A stretch of 64,000 nucleotides of DNA from Psychromonas sp. SP041 (GTDB lineage Bacteria > Pseudomonadota > Gammaproteobacteria > Enterobacterales > Psychromonadaceae). The stretch is from the NCBI RefSeq assembly GCF_000470315.2, contig NZ_CBRF02000027.1, positions 1 to 64,000 on the forward strand, read 5' to 3'. This document shows positions 58,054 to 64,000 of the stretch, piece by piece; the stretch's first letter is position 1, and each line of letters opens with the position of its first letter. The notes beneath the pieces were generated by a model, which worked only from the letters and a program-made list of their open reading frames with translations, had not been told where the DNA came from and made no database searches. Both the position numbers and the translations under genes were made by a program.

Positions 58054-60864
58054 ATGCCAACTAATGTTATGGAAACTTGGTTAGCCTCATCGCATCTTTC
58101 CGGGGCAAATTCTACTTATATCGAAGACATTTACGAATTGTATTTAGAGGATCCACTTGCTGTGGACGCTAATTGGCGTGAAGTCTTTGATGAGTTACCA
58201 AGCGTGACTGATGCTCCTGAGGAGCGTCATTCAATTATCCGTGAACAGATGAAGCTTGCGGCCAAAGGGCCAAAATGTTTCACACCGCCAGATGGTGCTG
58301 TTCACAATGATGCAAAACAAGTCAAAGTGTTACAATTAATCGGTGCTTATCGTAACCGTGGACATGAAATTGCTAACTTAGATCCTCTTGGTTTAGTTAA
58401 AACAGAATCAGTTAAAGAGTTAGACCCTTTTTATCATGAACTAACCGGTTCTGATTTAGATGCTAACTTTAATGTCGGATCATTTGCTGCTGGCAATGAA
58501 ACGATGGTATTAAAGGATCTTATTGCATCGCTTAAACGAACTTATTGTGGCTCGTTAGGTGTGGAATACATGCACATCACTAATACTGATGAAAAGCGCT
58601 GGATCCAAAACCGTATTGAATCATGTGAAAGTCGTCCTTCATTCAGTAACGAATCTAAAAACCGTTTCTTAGAAGAGTTAACAGCAGCAGAAGGGCTTGA
58701 GCGTTACATCGGTTCTAAATTCCCTGGTGCAAAACGTTTCTCTCTAGAAGGCGGTGACTCTTTTGTCCCTATGCTTAAAGAAGTCATTAGACGTTCTGGT
58801 GAGCAAGGCGCACATGAAGTTGTTATCGGAATGGCTCACCGTGGACGTTTAAATGTATTAGTAAACGTACTAGGTAAAAAGCCAACGGACTTGTTTAACG
58901 AGTTTGCTGGTAAACATGCCAATATCGATGGTTCAAGTGATGTTAAATATCACCAAGGCTTCAGTAGTGACTTTAAAACGGCTAAAGGTAATGTTCATTT
59001 ATCATTAGCATTTAACCCGTCACATTTAGAAATCGTTAACCCAGTAGTATTAGGGTCGGTTCGTGCTCGTCAAGAACGTTTGAACAGCATTGGTGAAAGT
59101 GTTTTACCTATTACTATTCACGGTGACTCAGCTATTGCTGGTCAAGGTGTTGTGCAAGAGACATTTAATATGTCACAAGCACGTGCCTTTAAAGTCAGTG
59201 GTACTATCCGTATCGTTATCAACAACCAAGTTGGTTTCACTACTTCAGATCCTCAAGATACTCGCTCTACACGTTACTGTACTGACATTGCAAAAATGGT
59301 CCAAGCACCTATTTTCCATGTTAACGGTGATGATCCTGAAGCAGTCATGCAAGCGGCACAAATTGCGATTGATTTCCGTAATAAATTCAAACGTGATGTG
59401 GTTATTGATTTAGTTTGTTATCGTCGTCATGGCCATAATGAAGCTGATGAGCCGAGTGCAACACAGCCTGTGATGTACCAAAAAATCAAAAAACATCCTA
59501 CACCACGTGAAATCTATAGTAAGCAATTAGAAAGCGAAGGTGTTATTGCGGAAGGTTTTGCTAAGCAACTAGTCTCTAATTACCGTGATGCCTTAGATAA
59601 TGGCGAATGTGTTGTTAAAGAATGGCAAGCGATGCAAGGCAACTCTATTGATTGGTCTCCTTATCTAAAACATGATTGGGATTTACCTTACGAAGCGGGT
59701 TTCCAAAAACAACGCTTAGTAGAATTAGCTGAATCTATCAGTCATTACCCAGAAGATCAGAAACAACATTCACGTATTGCTAAGATCTATAACGATCGTG
59801 TAGCAATGGCGCGCGGTGAGAAACTGTTAGATTGGGGTTTTGCTGAAAACTTAGCTTACGCAACATTATTAGATTCTAAATACAATATCCGTTTAGTGGG
59901 TCAAGATTCTGCACGTGGTACATTCTTCCACCGTCATGCTGTATTGCATGAGCAAACAGAAGCTAAACGTTATACTCCTCTTCAAAATATCTCTGATGAT
60001 CAAGGTCATTTTGATGTTTATGATTCAGTTTTATCTGAAGAAGCGGTACTAGCATTTGAATACGGTTACTCTACTGGCGCACCTAAAGGTTTATGTATTT
60101 GGGAAGCGCAGTTTGGTGACTTTGCAAATGGTGCTCAAGTTGTATTTGACCAATTCTTATCATCAGGTGAGCAGAAATGGGGCCGTATGTGTGGTCTGAC
60201 TGTTTTATTACCGCATGGTTATGAAGGTCAAGGTCCAGAGCATTCATCAGCTCGTTTAGAACGTTTTTTACAATTATGTGCTGAGCATAATATGCAGGTA
60301 TGTGTTCCTTCAACACCTGCTCAGGTTTACCACATGTTACGTCGCCAAGTCATTCGTTCAATGCGTCGCCCATTAATTGTTATGTCACCTAAATCATTGT
60401 TACGTCATCCATTAGCGGTTTCTAGCTTAGATGAATTAGCATCAGGTACATTCTTAAATGCAATTGGTGAAGTGGATGAGCTAGACCCAGAAGCAGTGAC
60501 TCGTATTATTCTATGTAGTGGTAAAGTTTACTATGAACTACTAGAAAAACGTCGTGCTGAAGGTTTAAATCATGTCGCTATTATACGTATCGAACAACTT
60601 TACCCATTCCCAACGGATGAAGTAAATGATTTGCTTGAGCAGTATGCACATGTAACTGAGTTTATTTGGTGTCAAGAAGAGCCTCAAAACCAGGGTGCTT
60701 GGTACTGTAGTCAACATAATTTCCGTACTGTAATGCCTGAAGGCGCTACGCTGCAATATGCAGGTCGTGCAGCATCAGCATCAACGGCGGTAGGTTATAT
60801 GTCTCTACATGTTAAGCAACAAAAAGCATTAGTGAACGAAGCACTTGGTTTTGATGAACAGTAA
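58054..60864 (+). CDS. sucA: 2-oxoglutarate dehydrogenase E1 component
   Basis: This protein of about 936 aa is the thiamine-diphosphate subunit that decarboxylates 2-oxoglutarate. The N-terminus LSGANSTYIEDIYELYLEDP and the motif IGMAHRGRLNVLVNVLGKKP are diagnostic. The ThDP motif begins with GDDPEAV and continues through DLVCYRRHGHNEADEP. The C-terminal transketolase-like domain is complete. I choose ATG 58054 because AAGGA sits 6 bases upstream of it; ATG 58048 would touch that site. Confidence 0.97.
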   Translation: MPTNVMETWLASSHLSGANSTYIEDIYELYLEDPLAVDANWREVFDELPSVTDAPEERHSIIREQMKLAAKGPKCFTPPDGAVHNDAKQVKVLQLIGAYRNRGHEIANLDPLGLVKTESVKELDPFYHELTGSDLDANFNVGSFAAGNETMVLKDLIASLKRTYCGSLGVEYMHITNTDEKRWIQNRIESCESRPSFSNESKNRFLEELTAAEGLERYIGSKFPGAKRFSLEGGDSFVPMLKEVIRRSGEQGAHEVVIGMAHRGRLNVLVNVLGKKPTDLFNEFAGKHANIDGSSDVKYHQGFSSDFKTAKGNVHLSLAFNPSHLEIVNPVVLGSVRARQERLNSIGESVLPITIHGDSAIAGQGVVQETFNMSQARAFKVSGTIRIVINNQVGFTTSDPQDTRSTRYCTDIAKMVQAPIFHVNGDDPEAVMQAAQIAIDFRNKFKRDVVIDLVCYRRHGHNEADEPSATQPVMYQKIKKHPTPREIYSKQLESEGVIAEGFAKQLVSNYRDALDNGECVVKEWQAMQGNSIDWSPYLKHDWDLPYEAGFQKQRLVELAESISHYPEDQKQHSRIAKIYNDRVAMARGEKLLDWGFAENLAYATLLDSKYNIRLVGQDSARGTFFHRHAVLHEQTEAKRYTPLQNISDDQGHFDVYDSVLSEEAVLAFEYGYSTGAPKGLCIWEAQFGDFANGAQVVFDQFLSSGEQKWGRMCGLTVLLPHGYEGQGPEHSSARLERFLQLCAEHNMQVCVPSTPAQVYHMLRRQVIRSMRRPLIVMSPKSLLRHPLAVSSLDELASGTFLNAIGEVDELDPEAVTRIILCSGKVYYELLEKRRAEGLNHVAIIRIEQLYPFPTDEVNDLLEQYAHVTEFIWCQEEPQNQGAWYCSQHNFRTVMPEGATLQYAGRAASASTAVGYMSLHVKQQKALVNEALGFDEQ

Positions 60865-60919
60865 TCAAAATTAAATCGAATTTATTGAATAAAAATTATT
60901 ATTGTAGGAAGCGTTAATT

Positions 60920-62086
60920 ATGATTGAAGTATTAGTTCCAGAACTTCCAGAATCAGTTGCAGATGCAACTGTAGCAACTTGGCATAAACAACCTGGTGAC
61001 TTCGTTGAGCGTGATGAAGTATTAGTTGAAATCGAAACCGATAAAGTTGTTTTAGAAGTACCTGCTACAGCATCAGGTATCTTAAAAGAAATCATTGAAG
61101 ATGAAGGTGCAACTGTACTTTCTAAGCAATTATTAGCTAAATTAGAAGAAGCAGACGCACCTGCTGCAGCTAAAGAAGAAGCTGCTCCAGTTGAAGCGCC
61201 TGCAGCAACTGCTGATGCAAGCCCATCTGTACGTCGTTTAATGCTTGAAGAAGGCATTGATGCACGTGATATCAAAGGGTCTGGTAAAGGTGGTGTTATC
61301 ACACGTGAAGATGTAGATAACTTCCGTACGTCTAAAAACAAAAGTGAAACGGCACCTAAAGTTGATATCGTAGCTGCTGTTGCTGCACGTAGCGATAAGC
61401 GCGTACCAATGACACGTTTACGTAAACGTGTTGCTGAACGCCTATTAGAAGCTAAAAACTCGACGGCAATGTTAACTACTTTTAACGAAGTAAACATGAA
61501 ACCAATCATGGATCTTCGTAAGCAGTACCAAGAAGTATTCGAGAAAAAACATGGTATCCGTTTAGGGTTTATGTCTTTCTACATCAAAGCGGTGACTGAA
61601 GCGCTTAAGCGTTACCCAGAAGTTAATGCAGCAATTGACGGTACTGATATTGTTTACCACAACTTCTTTGACATCAGCATTGCAGTATCAACACCACGTG
61701 GTCTTGTAACACCTGTTTTACGTGATACAGATACATTAAGTGTGGCTGACATTGAAAAAGGTATTCGTGAGCTTGCAATTAAAGGTCGCGACGGAAAATT
61801 AACGGTTGATGAAATGATGGGCGGTAACTTTACGGTTACTAACGGTGGTGTATTTGGTTCACTACTTTCAACACCAATTATTAACCCACCACAAGCGGCT
61901 ATCTTAGGTATGCACAAAATCCAAGACCGCCCAATGGCTATTAATGGTGAAGTGAAAATTTTACCTATGATGTACCTAGCACTTTCATACGATCATCGTT
62001 TAATTGATGGTAAAGAATCAGTAGGATTCTTAGTAACAATCAAAGAGCTACTTGAAGATCCAACGCGTTTATTATTAGACGTTTAA
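60920..62086 (+). CDS. sucB: Dihydrolipoyl succinyltransferase (E2)
   Basis: This 388-aa E2 core subunit has one lipoyl domain with the lipoylated Lys in [12 protein letters not shown] short Ala/Pro/Glu-rich linker leads to the E3-binding domain ([20 protein letters not shown]). The acyltransferase domain ends with the catalytic [11 protein letters not shown]. It is slightly shorter than the E. coli protein because of the linker. AGGAAGC precedes the ATG. It forms the 2-oxoglutarate dehydrogenase complex with SucA and Lpd (not in the window). Confidence 0.96.
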   Translation: MIEVLVPELPESVADATVATWHKQPGDFVERDEVLVEIETDKVVLEVPATASGILKEIIEDEGATVLSKQLLAKLEEADAPAAAKEEAAPVEAPAATADASPSVRRLMLEEGIDARDIKGSGKGGVITREDVDNFRTSKNKSETAPKVDIVAAVAARSDKRVPMTRLRKRVAERLLEAKNSTAMLTTFNEVNMKPIMDLRKQYQEVFEKKHGIRLGFMSFYIKAVTEALKRYPEVNAAIDGTDIVYHNFFDISIAVSTPRGLVTPVLRDTDTLSVADIEKGIRELAIKGRDGKLTVDEMMGGNFTVTNGGVFGSLLSTPIINPPQAAILGMHKIQDRPMAINGEVKILPMMYLALSYDHRLIDGKESVGFLVTIKELLEDPTRLLLDV

Positions 62087-62112
62087 TATCGATTTTTAAA
62101 TATTAGTCGATT

Positions 62113-62136
62113 GGCTGTTTATTTTATTAAACAGCC
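62113..62136 (+). terminator. Intercistronic hairpin between sucB and sucC
   Basis: GGCTGTTTA pairs perfectly with TAAACAGCC around TTTTAT, followed by ATAAAAAATTGTTTTT. The T-run is delayed, so it may be a partial terminator or an mRNA processing or stabilising hairpin that lowers sucCD relative to sucAB. Confidence 0.6.
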
Positions 62137-62204
62137 ATAAAAAATTGTTTTTACACTCACGGCCTTCGGGCTATTAAGTTTAACTAAACAGATGGAAATA
62201 AATC

Positions 62205-63371
62205 ATGAATTTGCATGAATATCAGGCAAAACAATTATTTAAAGAATACGGTTTACCGGTTCCTAATGGTGTCGCTTGCGACAGCGCTGAAGATGCAGTG
62301 AATGCTGCATCTAAATTAGGTGGCGAACGTTGGGTTATTAAATGTCAGGTACATGCGGGCGGTCGTGGTAAAGCGGGTGGCGTTGAATTAGTTGATTCAG
62401 ATGAAAAAATCAGTGCATTTGCTAACAAATGGTTAGGTCAAAACTTAGTGACTTACCAAACAGACGCAAATGGCCAACCAGTTAATAAATTATTATTAGA
62501 AGAATGTAGTGACATTGCTAATGAGCTTTATTTAGGTGCGGTTATTGACCGTGCTTCACAGCGTGTTACGTTTATGGCGTCTACTGAAGGCGGCGTTGAA
62601 ATTGAGAAAGTTGCTGAAGAAACACCTGAGCTTATTCATACTGCTATGATTGACCCATTGGTTGGCGCACAAGCGTACCAAGGTCGTGAATTAGCATTTA
62701 AATTAGGTCTTTCAGGTAAGCAAGTAGGTCAATTTACTAAAATTTTCCTAGGCTTAGCGACAATCTTTGAACAAAAAGATTTATCATTATTAGAAATCAA
62801 TCCATTAGTTGTTACTGGTGCTGATGACCTAATTTGTCTTGATGGTAAAATTTCTATCGATTCAAATGCAATGTACCGTCAAAAATCACTTCAAGCGATT
62901 AACGATACAACGCAAGATGACGAACGTGAAATGCATGCTGCACAGTGGGAATTAAACTACGTAGCACTGGACGGAAACATTGGCTGTATGGTTAATGGTG
63001 CTGGTCTTGCTATGGGTACGATGGACATGGTTAACTTACATGGCGGCAACCCGGCTAACTTCCTAGATGTTGGCGGCGGCGCAACTAAAGAACGTGTTAC
63101 TGAAGCATTTAAAATCATTCTTTCTGACGACAAAGTTAAAGCTGTTTTAGTTAACATCTTTGGCGGTATCGTACGTTGTGATTTAATCGCTGACGGCGTT
63201 ATCGGTGCAGTTGCAGAAGTAGGTGTATCTGTTCCTGTTATCGTTCGTTTAGAAGGTAATAATGCTGAGTTAGGTCGTAAGATTCTAGCTGAGTCAGGTC
63301 TTAATATTATTGCAGCAACATCATTAACAGATGCTGCGCAGCAGTCTGTTAAAGCGGTAGGTGGAAAATAA
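62205..63371 (+). CDS. sucC: Succinyl-CoA synthetase beta subunit
   Basis: This 388-aa ATP-grasp subunit carries nucleotide binding and the subunit interface: [59 protein letters not shown] and [16 protein letters not shown]. The length equals E. coli SucC. It ends in TAATG, sharing one base with sucD. Confidence 0.97.
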   Translation: MNLHEYQAKQLFKEYGLPVPNGVACDSAEDAVNAASKLGGERWVIKCQVHAGGRGKAGGVELVDSDEKISAFANKWLGQNLVTYQTDANGQPVNKLLLEECSDIANELYLGAVIDRASQRVTFMASTEGGVEIEKVAEETPELIHTAMIDPLVGAQAYQGRELAFKLGLSGKQVGQFTKIFLGLATIFEQKDLSLLEINPLVVTGADDLICLDGKISIDSNAMYRQKSLQAINDTTQDDEREMHAAQWELNYVALDGNIGCMVNGAGLAMGTMDMVNLHGGNPANFLDVGGGATKERVTEAFKIILSDDKVKAVLVNIFGGIVRCDLIADGVIGAVAEVGVSVPVIVRLEGNNAELGRKILAESGLNIIAATSLTDAAQQSVKAVGGK

Positions 63372-64000
63372 TGAGCATTTTAATTAATAAAGACACTAAA
63401 GTAATTTGTCAGGGTTTCACTGGTGGTCAAGGTACTTTCCACTCTGAGCAAGCGCTTGAGTACGGTACAAAAATGGTTGGTGGTGTTTCTCCTGGTAAAG
63501 GCGGTCAAACACATTTAGGTCTTCCTGTATTTAATACAGTACGTGAAGCAGTAGAAACAACTGGCGCAACAGCTTCAGTTATCTACGTACCAGCACCATT
63601 TTGTAAAGATGCTATTTTAGAAGCGATTGATGCAGGTATTAAATTAATCGTTACTATTACTGAAGGTATCCCAACACTAGATTTAGTTGCAGTTAAAATC
63701 AAACTAGATCAAGAAGGCGTTGTGATGATCGGTCCTAACTGTCCTGGTGTTATTACACCTGATGAATGTAAAATCGGCATCATGCCTGGTCACATTCATA
63801 AGAAAGGTAAAGTAGGTATCGTATCGCGTTCAGGTACATTGACTTATGAAGCAGTTAAACAAACTACTGATGAAGGTTTCGGCCAATCAACTTGTGTTGG
63901 TATCGGTGGCGACCCAATCCCTGGTTCAAGCTTCATTGATATCTTAAAATTATTCCAAGAAGATCCTGAGACTGAAGCAATCGTTATGATTGGTGAAATC
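63371..64000 (+). CDS. sucD: Succinyl-CoA synthetase alpha subunit, partial
   Basis: The frame opens at ATG 63371 and runs off the window after 210 codons. The N-terminus [20 protein letters not shown] begins the CoA-binding Rossmann fold. [20 protein letters not shown] and [20 protein letters not shown] are typical. The phosphorylated His region lies beyond the end. Confidence 0.96.
   Translation, partial: MSILINKDTKVICQGFTGGQGTFHSEQALEYGTKMVGGVSPGKGGQTHLGLPVFNTVREAVETTGATASVIYVPAPFCKDAILEAIDAGIKLIVTITEGIPTLDLVAVKIKLDQEGVVMIGPNCPGVITPDECKIGIMPGHIHKKGKVGIVSRSGTLTYEAVKQTTDEGFGQSTCVGIGGDPIPGSSFIDILKLFQEDPETEAIVMIGEI

Noticed and set aside
60871-61509. 212-codon minus-strand frame opposite sucB
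   Set aside because: It is a Ser/Ala-rich shadow of the sucB codons with no independent support.

Overview
The window looks like a chromosome segment of a marine, probably cold-adapted gammaproteobacterium of the Psychromonas/Moritella/Colwellia type. This is inferred from AT-rich DNA and from a typical gammaproteobacterial core block (tRNA-Val, smp-serB, aat, gltA facing sdhCDAB-sucABCD). No 16S gene is present, so the genus is not proven.

The window has two parts. Positions from about 371 to 45,346 read as a heterogeneous genomic island. It ends next to a tRNA-Val gene (45347-45422, minus strand), with a P4-type integrase (43933-45174) and an AlpA-like regulator (42769-43023) beside it. 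A near copy of the tRNA 3' end lies at 371-391, which suggests a roughly 45-kb island or stacked islands. From 45,347 to 64,000 the gene order is ordinary core chromosome.

Island, left part (0.4-13.4 kb): a secreted amidase, an IS110 transposase, a KfrA-like coiled-coil DNA-binding protein with a small HTH protein, an unknown HTH protein, a truncated reverse transcriptase, a frameshifted PEP-CTERM-like protein and a lipoprotein. Three non-coding repeat modules (A, B, C) recur at four junctions between these genes, always consistent with the order B-C-A.

Island, middle (13.4-23.3 kb): an IS1595-family transposon carrying a Fic gene as passenger and flanked by a perfect 8-bp duplication, gene relics, a transglutaminase-like protein, an IS3 element, a duplicated 467-bp segment with iteron-like repeats, a GNAT protein and a dead IS982 element.

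Island, defence part (23.3-37.9 kb): a tightly packed minus-strand operon of seven genes, in transcription order half-HsdS, HsdM, HsdS, an OLD-type ATPase/Toprim nuclease, HsdR, a YgjP/M48-like metallopeptidase and a HEPN-motif protein. Divergent to it are a frameshifted tyrosine recombinase with a small partner gene, then a LexA-boxed umuDC pair.

Island, right part (38-45 kb): two blocks of one long 46-bp-period dyad repeat array split by a dead IS3 element, other operator-like repeats without a replication gene, a decayed peptide-ABC ATPase, and a decayed second fic copy whose promoter palindrome has co-varied on both arms with the intact copy.

Core part: gltA and the sdh-suc genes encode the citrate-to-fumarate side of the TCA cycle: citrate synthase, succinate dehydrogenase, the 2-oxoglutarate dehydrogenase E1 and E2 subunits, and succinyl-CoA synthetase. 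sucD runs off the right end.
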